From assembly GCA_015680685.1 (NCBI GenBank), contig MNCI01026528.1, positions 31,398 to 95,397 on the forward strand: DNA of 64,000 bases. Reading direction: 5' to 3'. This stretch comes from Gnetum montanum (taxonomy: Eukaryota; Streptophyta; Gnetopsida; Gnetales; Gnetaceae). A program made the position numbers and the translations under genes. Positions within the stretch are counted from its first letter, which is position 1, and every line of letters begins with the position of its first letter. Under the pieces are notes generated by a model, which ran no database searches, was not told where the DNA came from, and saw only the letters and a list, made by a program, of their open reading frames with translations. This document shows, in pieces, positions 1 through 11,400 of this stretch.

Positions 1-232
1 TCATACAATTACATTCACCACACTACAGGCATACATAGAGAGGAAAAGGATTGAGAGAAAGAAATGAAAATACTTAAACTAAAATTGACTAACTTCCTAA
101 TGATGCCTAACTAATATGTATACCTCTTATTTATAGATGAGGAGACAGGCTACGATATCGCATATGTGATATCATGGTTGGGCTGTGATATTGCGTACGT
201 GATATCGTGGTTGTCCAAATGACAACTCATCA
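1..232 (-). repeat. 3' LTR of element A, cut by window edge
   Basis: This matches the last part (plus coordinates) of the complete LTR at 24376-25198. On the minus strand it begins TGATGAGTTGTC, so the U3 starts at 232 and runs left. The minus strand carries GATATC-type palindromic motifs at about 155-210 and a TATA box (CTATAAATAAG) at about 127-137, so U3 is only about 100 bp long. The rest of the LTR lies outside the window. Confidence 0.85.
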
Positions 233-241
233 TACCCCCAC
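233..241 (-). other. polypurine tract of element A
   Basis: On the minus strand GTGGGGGTA abuts the LTR start TGATGAG. This is the position and composition expected for the plus-strand priming site of an LTR retrotransposon. The same tract sits next to the LTRs of C (50874) and, degenerate, D and E. Confidence 0.75.
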
Positions 242-397
242 GACTGAATGAAAACTCGTCCTCGAGTTACAATGATTACACAGTGGATAGATAGGGGATT
301 ATTGGATGGTGAAAATGGGGTTATTCCGAAATGTGAAATGGAAACAAAACAAAGACACAACACAAAGAATGTGCTACAACTACAAAATTTGTGGAAC

Positions 398-3225
398 TCA
401 TGTAGTTCCTGGTGGCGATGGCTCCTCCATTGGTGCTTTCCTTTTGTCTTGTGCTACAGGCATTGAGACTTGATGGCATTGAAGTATGGCCTGGAGTTTC
501 TCCTCTTTAGTCTGAGGGTCTTGTGTCATCCATGCTAATGTTCCAATGTTTGACAGAGTCGGCACTTCCCACGAATAGGGTAATTGCAGAAACATTTGAT
601 TGGCCTTGACATACCAAGCTACAAACACTCGTTGTTCCTCTTCATAGGCTCTAGCTTTATCTTTGTATTCTTGAAAATCTTCTAGCCATCGAGCCAAATC
701 TACTGCAACACCTTTTTGGTTGTAGTATCTTGCCTTTACCACCTCAAGTTCAGAATTTGCAATCTCCAATTTTTCCAAAAAATTCTTGCGTTCTACAAAT
801 TCTGCTTCATATTTGACATAGGTGGTTGCTACCTGCTGCTCGAGCTCTATTCTCAGGCACCCTGCTATTAACATGGCAAGGTTGGCATACCACAGGTTTG
901 TCAACTCCATGTATTTTGTCATATCCTGAATCTGTAGGTCCCGGTTCTTAACTTCCGTTTAGTGGGCAAAGGCATATGTGTCCAATATGGCCCGCCAATC
1001 AGTGTGTTGAGCACTGATAGCATTGATGTGGGCATTGGCCATATGGATCTCCTTCTCAAGGATCTGTTTGTACATCCCCACTTGATCTTGGAAGTGCTCC
1101 TTTAGATTTTCATTCCGTTTAGCCTCATTTTTCCATGCACTTATTTCAATAGCTATCTTTTGATAGATTGCGCGTACCTCCTCCATTGAGAAGGTTTGAT
1201 TCTCCCTAGCTAAATAGCTTATGTCTTGGTTGACCTAGATGAATTGTTCTCGCAACTGATGAAAATGTTCTTTGAGAGCATTCTTTTGCTTTTCTACAGA
1301 GGTCAACCGAAGGTTGTTGGCAACAAGTTGTTTATTTTCCTCCTGTAAGGTGTTGAGTGCTTTGAGATGCGCATGAGTTTGCGCCTGTGCTGCAAAGGCA
1401 TCCCAAACAGCCTTCTCTTTTTCCTTAGCCATCTTTTTATTCTCCGTTAGTAGCTTGGTTATTTTCTCAGTTCTAAAATTATCTAGCTGGTCTGCGGGAA
1501 CAAATTGCAAAGGATCCCACTGTGCTGCTTGTAGGGCTATGAGCTACTCTTGTAATTTCTACACTTCAGCTTCAGCATGCTCGGCCTTCACTTCTGTTAA
1601 GATCACCTTCCCCTTCATGGAAATGAGGTCTGACTAAATTACCGTAACATCCTAAGGGATGTCAAATAGGGATGCCTTTACTTGTCCTATTTGTAGCAAT
1701 CGATCAAGCACATCCTTATGTTCTACAGGAGTCATTGAGGTTCCGACCAAAGTTTGAGCATCCCATGCTCCTATGAGATCTATCGGTGGTATAACAGGTA
1801 CATTGAATGATTCTTTAATATGTTCTATGACCATGTCTGCAGCCCTCGCGACATCTTGGTGTTGCATGACTACCATAGTGGCCCCCTCACCAGTTTCTAA
1901 TTGCACATGGAAAGATGCTACATTTCCCGAGATCTGTTGTGACCAAACACTTTCCCCTCCTCTTGTATGAATAGACACTTCACCACTTGTGCAATCCAAA
2001 GAAACTATGGGTAGTATGGCATCATCAATGATGTGGAAGAGATTTGCATCATCACGACTTCCCCAACTAACCATCTTAGTGATGGCCCTGAGATGGCTCA
2101 TTGATGGTCTGTATTCTTGTGGCAGTGGTGGCTGATCCTAGCCTATGCTAGGCCTTAGTTCCTATTGTTGGTTGGGTCCTGTACTTGGAGGTTGGCTGGG
2201 TCCTGCAAGTTGAGTTGCAGTTGGTCCAACCGTTTGTTCTTCTTCTTCTTTTGGGCCCAGCGTCTCACCAGTGATTTTCTTTGTGGCTGGTGGCTTTAAC
2301 AGTTCTACATATGAAGCATTTTGGGCTTTTTGGAGGACATCATTAGTGTACCCCTTGATATCAACATGTTGACAAAGCTTTCTGATAAGGTAGGGGAAAG
2401 GCAAGGCAAGCTTCCCTATCTTCCGTTCCTCGAACTGCCTCAGGATCTCCATTAAATATAGATGGGATAGGTTAACATTAACCTTCCCCATCATCACTGA
2501 ACATCCTCTTGCCGCATACGTTGATATTCTTTTTAAGCCTTTCGTGGGGAAGAGGTGATATGTTCCAATTTTGAAATAGATCTTCTCTTCCATCGTCAAC
2601 TCACCAAATGTCTTATCTTTGCCATACACCCTTTCCAACCAATCCCGTCACACATCAAAGTCTGAACGAGTGGATAACTAAGTAATTTTGGCCCTGTATT
2701 TGGAAGGTTTAACACTTCTGAAAGGGCCTCTATAGAGAAATCAATTGTCACACCACAAATATTAACAATGGTGCCTTGTTCCCTATTGTACCAAAATTGG
2801 TACGTCTCCCCTAGGTACCAGGCANTCTTGTTCCCTATTGTACCAGAATTGGTACGTCTCCCCTAGGTACCAGGCATCGCTTTCAAAGAGGGTAGGCCAT
2901 AAGGGAGATCCTTTCAGATGATCCCTAACAACCTCAGGAGTGAACTCTACAAAAGATTCAAAGTTTAATTCCACAATCACCACAACGTATGTGGACTTTT
3001 TGTGGATGGCCTGAACACAATCTTGGGGCAACGTAAGATGTTGTCCCTATTCATGCACTGCAGTAGCTCCTCCTTCTGCCTGCCTGGATTGTACGGTAGG
3101 AGGATCCTCTTGATGAATGCTAAATGATTATTCCTCCTATTCTGCATGTTGTCTAGCAGGATCTTATCTTCCACCTCTCCTAGGTTGTTTGCTTCCACCT
3201 TGAGTAGGACCTTCCTTTTGTCCAC
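398..3225 (-). pseudogene. Element A third ORF (Athila-type extra ORF), decayed
   Basis: Read right to left, this is one long coding region of about 940 codons broken by stops and a few frame changes. The N-terminal third contains VNICGVTIDFSIEALSEVLN (about 2770-2710) and, further on, the stretch LPFPYLIRKLC (about 2400). Together these resemble the putative plant transposon protein domain (PF20167-like) common in plant Athila-type ORFs. The middle (about 2100-1650) is a conserved globular part. The C-terminal half (1510-398) is lysine- and glutamate-rich with heptad-like spacing, a probable coiled coil, ending in a Pro-rich tail. It is the last gene before the 3' LTR, the place of the env-like ORF of Athila. 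No signal peptide or membrane segment is visible, so an envelope role is not supported. Homologues lie at 51037-53832 (C) and, split, in D. A 50-bp tandem copy around the N at 2825 is probably an assembly fault. The start is uncertain: the open frame begins near 3225, and upstream in that frame there is a stop. Confidence 0.7.
2775..2876. repeat. 50-bp tandem copy flanking a single N
   Basis: Positions 2775-2824 and 2827-2876 are the same 50 bp with one mismatch, separated by the N at 2825. Element C has only one copy at the matching place (about 53413-53462). The pattern of two overlapping contig ends joined by one N suggests an assembly fault rather than a real duplication. Confidence 0.85.
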
Positions 3226-3752
3226 GTTTCAGGGCCATCTGCAATCACATGGGGCCAAGCGTTAGTAAGGATGTTTTTGAAGTTAAGTTATACCTTACTT
3301 CTTATCTTAATTAATTAATTAATTTAATCTTCATGTGACATTGCCTGAAATATTGTAATAATGAGTCTGTTTTACTTAGGTGGTTTTCAATCTTAATCTC
3401 CCCGTGTACCTAAAGGGTTAAATGATTTTTTGGCACATTTCATTCTTAATTTACAACTAATTACCCTTAATAATGTCCTTTGGACAATGATAAATTTAAA
3501 AAAAGTTAGGCACTATTCGACAGGTGTCCCTCCCCCATGACTAAGCTGAAAACTCTAGGTTTAGGTAGGTTCAAATGGAATTAAAATTGGAGTACCAACG
3601 AGCAAGATATAGGTAGAAAAGCAAGGGTATCACACTCATAATTCATAGAGAAAAATTTGAAAAACTCCCCCGTGTGATGTGTGTAAAATGAGGCTAAGTG
3701 TTGCAGGGGAGGGGGGGGGGGGGGGGGGGGTGGGGGGGGGGGGGGGGGTTGC
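3226..3752 (-). other. Leader between internal TATA box and third ORF of A
   Basis: This non-coding stretch would be the 5' leader of the third ORF if the TATA box at 3753 is used. On the minus strand it carries a purine tract (ATGGGGGAGGGA, about 3527-3538) similar to the terminal polypurine tract. It also holds a very long homopolymer: G20, T, G17 at 3711-3748 on the plus strand. Element C has only a run of six G at the same place, so the run expanded in A. I see no open frame with coding character here; a 14-residue polyproline ORF on the minus strand is just the G tract. Confidence 0.5.
3711..3748. repeat. poly-G tract (G20-T-G17)
   Basis: A 38-base run broken by a single T. It lies just downstream (minus strand) of the internal TATA box of element A. 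It could form a G-quadruplex on the plus strand and is a likely site of length error in sequencing. Confidence 0.9.
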
Positions 3753-3796
3753 CTATTTATAGGTTTTTGGGACGCGATATTGCATACAAGATATCG
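3753..3796 (-). promoter_or_regulatory. Internal U3-like promoter module of A
   Basis: On the minus strand, a palindromic GATATC-type pair (CGATATC ... CAATATCG, 3775-3796) is followed about 12 bp later by CTATAAATAG (3753-3762). This is the same order and spacing of motifs as in the short U3 of the A LTR (about 127-210). The third ORF begins about 530 bp downstream. C has the same module at 54296-54375 and D a version matching its own LTR at 39141-39187. Seen: motif and TATA box. Inferred: promoter activity. Confidence 0.5.
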
Positions 3797-5167
3797 TGGC
3801 CTTGGTGACATTGGGCACCACAATAAAATACCGAATTTTTGAAGATTTTCTTGAAATCAACGGTGTAACTTAGGACATTGGGCTATTATGAAGGGTTTCT
3901 TAGGTAATTAGATGGTTTTGAAGGTACAAATAATGATATGTGGATTTTATCAATGAGGACCTTAGGTGGTAAGTTAGAGAAAAAGGTCATGTAATGATAC
4001 ACAGGAACGTTATTATTCAGAGGGATAGTAGTAGGGAAAGAAAATTGTTAAAAATATACTGAGGGTAAGAAATACTGTGTGAGAGCTATGTCATAAGTAA
4101 AGATTACACAAGTGGGTCCTCCCCAAAGCAGGTTCCAACCTATAATGCCCTTGTGTAACCACACTTAAAGTGTCCATGGGCACTAGAAGGGTTAAATGTA
4201 ATCCGCTATGACTTTACAAAACTCACATGTAATTATCACCGAAATGAGGTAAGAATTCTATGTTACACATGACACAAGCTACAATTACACGAACAGTGAG
4301 ATGAGACGAACTAGAGAAATGGATTGTAGAGATTGGGACATGAGGTAACTGACCCAGGGCACAATGAATCCTGCGTGTAAAGCATGATTAAGGTTTCATT
4401 AACCCGTCATTCCAAGATCAGGACCAAGTCCAATCCTTTGATCAATGACATTGCATTATTTCATCCCATGATGAGCAACTATGAGAGTACCATAACAACA
4501 AGGCGTATGATCACTTGGTGTTTTGTTCAAGGGAGGAGTGATTTTTGTTTTGTGGCACTTCCTTCTTTTCCTTTTTTTCTGGAATAATGAATCTAGAGAA
4601 GCCGCCAACCTTTAGGCATGGGGGTATGCCTTTCCAATGGGACCCCCCTAGAACAGCATTGGATTTTTGAGTGCCCTTTTGATTACTCTTACTCCCATTT
4701 TTCATTAGATTTACAAGGATCTTAGTACAACCACGTTACATGATAACTCCCATAGACGTTACCAAAGAGAATCCAAAAGTCTCCTTGATGTCATATCCTA
4801 ATCATACCCTCTTGGTCCATCCTTCTTCATTCTGGGTACAATGAACACAAAATTAATTTTAAGTTTTAAAAATGTCAAGAATATCATTGTACCCTCGAAC
4901 AGAACCTCTTATTTGTAGAGTGGATGAGTGGGTGTAATGGGCTCATTGTCTAAATAATTGATCATTCGAGACTTGAAAACATAAAACACAGCTCAACCAA
5001 TGATCCACATGAGTATTTTATTCATAGATGAGATTACTTATAAAAAATGTCAAAGGACAAAAAGATGAAAAGATAAAAAAATAAAACAAGAAATTGAAAA
5101 ATGAAAAATTGGAAAACAAAAAGTTGTAAAATCAAAGAAAATGAAAAATATTTATTAACCTTATTTG
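3797..5167 (-). other. Non-coding spacer of element A where pol should be
   Basis: This spacer has no convincing coding frame on either strand. It is homologous to the spacer of E at about 29200-30720 and that of C at 54380-55790, including the conserved stretch around 4111-4190. In D and E the protease, RT and integrase genes lie just upstream (minus sense) of this spacer. Here gag is joined directly to it near 5190-5210, so pol is absent. Confidence 0.6.
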
Positions 5168-6994
5168 TTATTTAGAATGGGGGATATCCCCCATAACTAA
5201 ACGTTTTAGGATGACAAGGATTAATAAATGGAAGATGAGGATCCTTGCATGTTGGAAATTTTGGGACCCGGTCATACTTTCCCCATCGGGGTTCACACAC
5301 TTGATTATAGTAAGCATAGTGGGAAAATTTATATGATGTAGTTCCCGAATAATGAGTTGACCCACTATGATATTTGGGACTGTTAGATGGTATGCAAGGA
5401 TTGGGATGATGCCTTCCATGGATGTGTTCATTGGGCCATATTGTTGTTGGAGTGTGAGTTGGTGGCCCTGATGAAGTAACATGAGGTGTTGGGTTTGAAG
5501 ATAAGGGTGCACCACAAGGTAAGACTTGTGCTGAGTTGGAAGATGCAGTGGCCTCGGAATTGTGTTGTCCCTTCCTAAGGTCATTTCTAAAGAAGGGATG
5601 CCTTCGATGTTGCTGAGGTCTCTCACTATTGTTGATAATATTAGCACAAGTGACGTTCGGGGGTTGTTGTTGTGGTGCAAACACTTTAGGAATAGTTGGT
5701 GGTGATGTATAAGAAGGGAAAGGATGAGAATGTTGAAAATTAGGAGGAGCAGTGTAAGGTACACAAGGCAGTGGTTGTGTTGAAGGCATGGGCTGATAGT
5801 ATTGAGGAGAATGATAATGTGGTGAGATAGAGTATGTTGACCCAATTGGGGAAATAGGATGTTGAACAAGATAAGCATTTGGGTTTGGATGATACGAAGG
5901 GTATCTCCAGTTTAGGGGTGGTCTCCCCCACGACTGGGATTGTTGCCACCATGATCAAACACAGTATCTTTGTACGAACTCTAGATGTAACGTGTTTCTC
6001 CAATGCTCATGTAAATGTAACAATATTGGGCACTGGCCCTTGGGATAATTGTATAGGCATATGTTGCATTCATACGTTTGATTGGCAATTAAGCTCTTGT
6101 TTTCCTTATTCCTTCTTTCTGATTGTCTAATGTTTTGTCCTGATTCTTGGGTTTTCAAAACTCTATCTCCAATAATATCAATAAATTCTCCACTTTTTAT
6201 ACATCCATTCCAACATCTTATTGATCTTTGCCTCGACTTCCTCTAACGATTATTGTATCGGCAAAGATGGTTCTTTCTCCTTGTGATAGGTTGATTTCTT
6301 CTTTTTATGATCATGGACCTTTGTTAAGTTGAGATTCTGATCCCGTTGATGTTTTTCAACACTCTTCCATCTAGCCATTTCTCCTTCTTCTTTTGCTACC
6401 TTCTTAATAAGCTCTTGGACTTGATGGATTCGTAGTTCATATAGTTGACCTTGGGCATACATCCCTAGGGTTTCTCTTGTTGCATCACGAAGCCCATCAA
6501 TGATATGGTACATTAGCCTTTCCTTGGAAAAACCCATGGCCTGGACAGTTGTTTAATAGTGCATAATATCTTTCTAAGGCCATGTCCAAGGGTTCATGTT
6601 TTTCTTGTTTCCACTCTTGGATTTGTTTCCTCAAGGTTGACACTCTTGCGTAGGTTTGATATTTTTTGTTAAAGAGTTCCACCATTGTTGGCCAACGTCA
6701 TATTGAATTTGGTTTTAACGATCTATACCATACTTTTGCTTGGCCAAAAAGTGTCATAGGGAAGAGCTTAAGTTTTTTCCAACTGTTATCAATGTTGTTC
6801 CATGTATAGGCATCGTAGAAGGCTTGTAAATGTTGATGTGGATCTAAGTCATAACCTCCTAAAAATTAGGGAAGTTGTTTAAATCAAGCTTGGTTAGATG
6901 GCTCTCTTTACGATGCCTATGGGATATTCAAACAACATCTTGTATTTACATTAAGCTTGTAGTAGCCAGTAGGGATTTATCGTCATCGGGTAAG
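5168..6994 (-). pseudogene. Element A gag, C-terminal part (split by B)
   Basis: This is the main part of a decayed capsid-type gag. The retrotransposon gag core is visible at about 6685-6250: YQTYARVSTLRKQIQEWKQ, PLDMALERYYALLNN, then RLMYHIIDGLRDATRETLG. It is followed by a Lys-rich linker, a zinc-knuckle-like CNICLYNYPKGQCP (about 6083-6042; the homologous histidine is kept in C) and a long Pro/Gln/His-rich tail to about 5170. The Athila-type order (gag core, knuckle, Pro-rich tail) and the tRNA-Asp type primer site support the class. The N-terminal 52 codons lie at 24079-24234, on the far side of element B. There is no protease or RT downstream. Frames change several times and stops are present, so it is not functional. 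Confidence 0.75.
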
Positions 6995-6999
6995 TTATG
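6995..6999. repeat. Target site duplication of B, left (TTATG)
   Basis: TTATG abuts the LTR start TGAAACACTG. The same five bases follow the right LTR end at 24074-24078. Element C, without this insertion, has a single copy in GTAAGTTATGCTTTC (about 57589-57603). Confidence 0.95.
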
Positions 7000-8323
7000 T
7001 GAAACACTGTAGAAATTGTGAATTGGCCTCAGGCGAAGATTCACGATTCGGGCGAACGTTCGAGATAGAAATCCAAAAGACAGAGCAAGGCAAAGAGGTG
7101 CACAGCATCAAGTATCCAAGTTTCCTGCAAATTTTAACCTTACTTTGTTTTCTCTCTTTACGCTACATTACGAAACATAGCGTGGTGTTGCTCAGCGTAA
7201 CTCTGTTTAACGTAGCCCGATAGCAGAAAGTAACTTACTTCGGCAATTTTGACGAAGTTTAAATTTTAAGACTTGTCACATATTCTACTAAGTCTTTTGT
7301 TCAAGACAGAGTTTATGCTCCATTACGCAGAGCAGCATAACGAGCTTCAAGAAAAGCAAAGTCAGAGTTAAAGGAAGCGCGGCAGATTGATCTCTTCTTT
7401 TTTGCAGATTGGTCGCTTTACGCTCATTATGCTACGCAGTGTTGACAAGTGTAATTTATTGTAAAGTTGATCATTTTTTACGCTCTATTTTGCTTCATGG
7501 CATAAATGAGCATAAAATAGCTTGAATCAACTATTCTCATATTTTATTACGCTCTGCCACGCGACGTAGCGTGAATGAGCGTTATGCAGCTCACCAGACA
7601 CGCACCTATTATTCACACGCACAACATGCTGATGAGCGTATTGTGCGTAATCATGAAGCAGCTTTAGCGGAAGTGGNGCTTATCTTGTGCGAAGCATTCA
7701 CAAAATAACAAGAAAACTGTTCAACAAGGAGTACAGAATGGAGTTCGATCTACCTCGTAAGCCAGAGATGGGATGTNGTGTCATCAAGGCCGTGCCTTCT
7801 CCGCATGTTGTCAAACTTATAAATACTCCAGTTGANATTGATCAACTATTTCTGATCAATAAAACTTGCAAACTGCACCAGATGATCTTTCGATCTTTGA
7901 TCTGCTCCTTTTGCCTTGGGTAGTCTCTACTCAAAACTGCCAATGATCGCCAATGGAGAGAGCTATGTTTTTTCCAAAGGACTGATCGCTCCTACTGCCA
8001 ATGCTCAAGAAAAATGTCTTCTGTCTTTGCTAAAAGATGATGCTACCAAAAGTTGAAGATGCCGATCCTTGTTTCTTCATCAACTGGAGTATTTATAAGT
8101 TTGACAACATGCGGAGAAGGCACGGCCTTGATGACACGTCTCGAACCTTCAAAATACCGTTGACTTGGTAAACTTTATGTTGAAATTGGTCATGTCACGT
8201 CACGTTTTTGGGAAGGGGGGCAAAGTACGCTGTCGACCACTTCCGCTAAAGCTGCTTCATGATTACGCACAATACGCTCATCAGCATGTTGTGCGTGTGA
8301 ATAATAGGTGCGTGTCTGGTGAG
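7000..8323 (+). repeat. 5' LTR of B, scrambled in assembly
   Basis: 7000-7676 matches 22526-23197 of the 3' LTR. The remainder is broken at Ns: 7678-7776 is inverted, 7778-7835 is forward, and 7837-8323 is inverted again, each matching parts of 23100-23725. The last 380 bp or so of the LTR (through ...GTCGTTACA) and the primer binding site are missing. The block 7590-7676 is an inverted copy of 8237-8323. Confidence 0.85.
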
Positions 8324-8324
8324 N

Positions 8325-8431
8325 TTGTAACAATTCCTTTGGAATCCTGCAGGGTAAAAAGCCTAATCGTGATCTTCTTTGTCCGTCACCTTTTAGATCT
8401 AGTCCCTTATTGTCGTTAATCTATCTGATCA
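8325..8431 (+). other. 5' leader of element B
   Basis: Short non-coding stretch between the last assembly N and the first in-frame ATG of gag. No tRNA-complementary primer site is recognisable; it was probably lost at the faulty join at 8324. Confidence 0.5.
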
Positions 8432-11400
8432 ATGGATTCTGCATATGCAACCACAGGTGCCATGACCACTACCGATTTGGGTGCCACATTTGTGAATCCC
8501 ATTGCCGCCACCGGGCCAGCTTCTGGTGTTATAGGACCTCAGGGACCGTCGTGCCGTTCGTTGAGATTATAGGGCAAAGACCCTGTATTCAGCATCATGA
8601 CGCCTGAAGAATATAATTTTATTTGCGTCAAGATCCAGGCAAAGCTTGCTTTTAGCCGAGTCAAGATCGAAGCGAAACGAAATTTTGAGCTGGTCCACAG
8701 AGGGGGTCAAGATTTTACCCCCACAGCTTACAACATTATCCCCCTAACTGAGCATTATCATGAAATCCTGACCCAACTGGTTATGGCTAAGAGTCAAGCT
8801 ACGCGATCCATGCTAGAACCTCAGAATGGGGAGGAAGAGGATGATGAATTCGCGGCCCAGTCTAAACATTCATACCACACTTTTAGCCCTCATACATACA
8901 TAAATCCCCTATTTCCTCTTGCAGGAGAAGCCGCCCACCTTAATCCAGCCATGACTGCTCAAACTCACATTCCTGTCATTCCGCAGGCCACTACGCAATC
9001 ATCAGTCCTGCAGGTGCAAGTACCATCCCAAAACAACATGGGGGCAGTCTCATCACCACGTGTAATCAGTATTCCATTGGTGGTACCTGCGTCCACCGCA
9101 CCCTATTACATCCCCCAAGTGCAACCTCATGCCATGCCTACAACCCGCCCAGCACAAAATCCAGTGCAAACCTTTGCGTTGTCGCCCCCTGCAAGGCAAC
9201 CCACTGTTCAATCACAGCAATCCATTCAACAACCCATGGCTGGTCAGTGGATCCCGCCCATCTCACATAATCAATTCACGTTATACGATGCGCAACCCTT
9301 AGCCGCACCCACCACGCATGTCCCACAATATCCTTACAATCTTCCTATGCACCCGGTGACAGCTAATCCCTCTGCTCAACCTGGTGGATGGTGGTTTCCA
9401 TAGGCAACTCTGTCCGCAGGAATAGTCCCTGCTGCACCACCTGTCAGCCAAGCCATCGCCACATTCCCATTGCTTGGTACAGCTCTTCCTATCTAACCCC
9501 CGGCTCCTCCTACGCAGACTTCTTCATCAACAAGTCTAGACCAAGCCTTTTTACTCATCCAGACCCTTACTGAGGAAGACAAATGCCTTAAAGCTGTTGG
9601 CTCTAATACCATATAGATCATGGATTTCTATCAGGATGATCCCATCAATCCAGCAGTTCCTATGCTGTCGCTGCCCTCGGGGATGTCTCTACTGCATTTT
9701 ACCAAATATAACGGGGAAGGTGATCCCAATGCCCACCTGGTCATCTTTAGGTCTGAATCCTTGCTGTTACAACAATGGCCACATACTATCATACATGTCT
9801 TTGCAATGTCTCTGGCAGGTAAGGCTTTGGACTGGTATCGAGCCCTCCCTCGTTCTTCCATCTCAACCTTGGAAGAACTTCTGACACAATTTGTGACTCG
9901 TTTTAAGTACAATTTAAAACTGGAGGTCACATTAGAGCAACTCATGGGGATGAAACAAGACCCACTCAAGCCAGTCCAAAAGTTTATACAATGATGGAGT
10001 ATCACTCTGAACGAAATCCGTGAGCCTATCGCGGAAGCCCACTTGCTGGCTATCTTCAAAGGAGCGGTTAACGACTTCATCAAGTCTAAGCTATATTACC
10101 TTGCCCCTAGCACCCTGAGTTAGGCTTTAGCCCAAACTAGGAGCATCCAGGATGCTACAGAGGCTAGCAAAGACCCGGTGTATGTAGCCTATAAAAATGC
10201 TAATAATAAGGGTAAAGAAAAAGGTAAAGAAACAACAACGACGGTAGCTGCACTGGCTGAAGGTGCTAAAAACAAGAACAAGAAGGCACCCGCGGCGTCC
10301 CCCGAGACTACAGCTAGTGCAACCAACACCAGCCAGGACACACCTGCCCTCGAAAAGCCCCCCAGCCAAAGCCAAACTTTGAGCGTAAAGATCACTCAAA
10401 GTATACAGCCCTGCCTGTAAAACATACGGAACTGTTGAAACAATTGTTAGGGGCCAGATACATTCAGAATAAGTAGGTATCCGAAGAAGCTCTCCAGCGT
10501 CATAGGCGTCATTGTGAATTGCTGAAGAACCCTTCTTTAGCCTTACTTAACGAACAACCAGTTCCGAGGTCATTTTTGTGACTACCACCAGTTGTGTGGT
10601 CACGACACTAATTACTGCTGGGTGTTGAAAGATGACATTCAACGCATGATCGACGATGGTTCTCTGAAATTAGACGGCAGTAGTCCAACCCATCTCGAAA
10701 ATCAAGCGTTACATGTGTACAAGGACCCGTTAAATGCAAATAACGCACCGTACACAATCAACGTGGTAAGTACGGATAGTGAAGGGAAGGTACCACCTAA
10801 ACAGCCCTTTGTTTTACGTGTACCTACTACTTCATCCCAGGGGGTAAGCTCTTCACCGGTAGCTAGCGGTGTCCCAAGGCCACGCTTTGTTATCCGGGCA
10901 TCCTCTCCAGCTTTAACTCAGCCTCGTGCTAACAGTAAATCCACGACCATGTCCGCGCCTACCCCTAGGGCAAAACCACTGGTTGCTCCTTTTACGCAGG
11001 GGCAAGCTTCTAGCCATCACCATCAATCACCACCAAACAAAAAAAGGGAAGGAGACGCATTAGTCAATGCCACCAAAAACCATACTACGCTAGGCTTCTA
11101 TAAGCCCAGGTCCTTGTCCTCTGTCCCTGAGCCTATGCCTTCTAGGCAAGACAAGGGTACAGAAACATAGCTACCTCTGCTTGGCAGGAAGAAACACAAC
11201 CCTTTGATTGACGCTATTCCGCCTCGGGAGATCCGTCTCTTAGGGCGAATGGAAGAAGACAGAGGGGATAAACAACCTAGCTGAGAACAGGACCTCCTCG
11301 ACACATTTACGCAGGTCAAGCAGGCTCTGAAATAGAAGAATATAATGTTGAGCCTCTATGATTTGCTTATGACATCCCAAAAATACCGTGAGGCTATGGT

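Noticed and set aside
398-3225. Calling the third ORF an envelope gene
   Set aside because: No signal peptide, transmembrane helix or glycoprotein pattern is visible; the domain resembles a cytosolic or nuclear plant transposon protein.
3581-3823. 80-codon minus-strand ORF with 14 consecutive prolines
   Set aside because: It is only the translated G tract; no homologue in C.
5168-5878. 236-codon minus ORF rich in Leu/Ile/His
   Set aside because: The overlapping frame (5172-5789) gives the Pro/Gln/His-rich gag tail conserved in C; the longer frame is a shadow.
7590-8323. Large perfect hairpin that could be a small-RNA locus
   Set aside because: Its arms end at Ns and match shuffled LTR pieces; an assembly fault explains it better.
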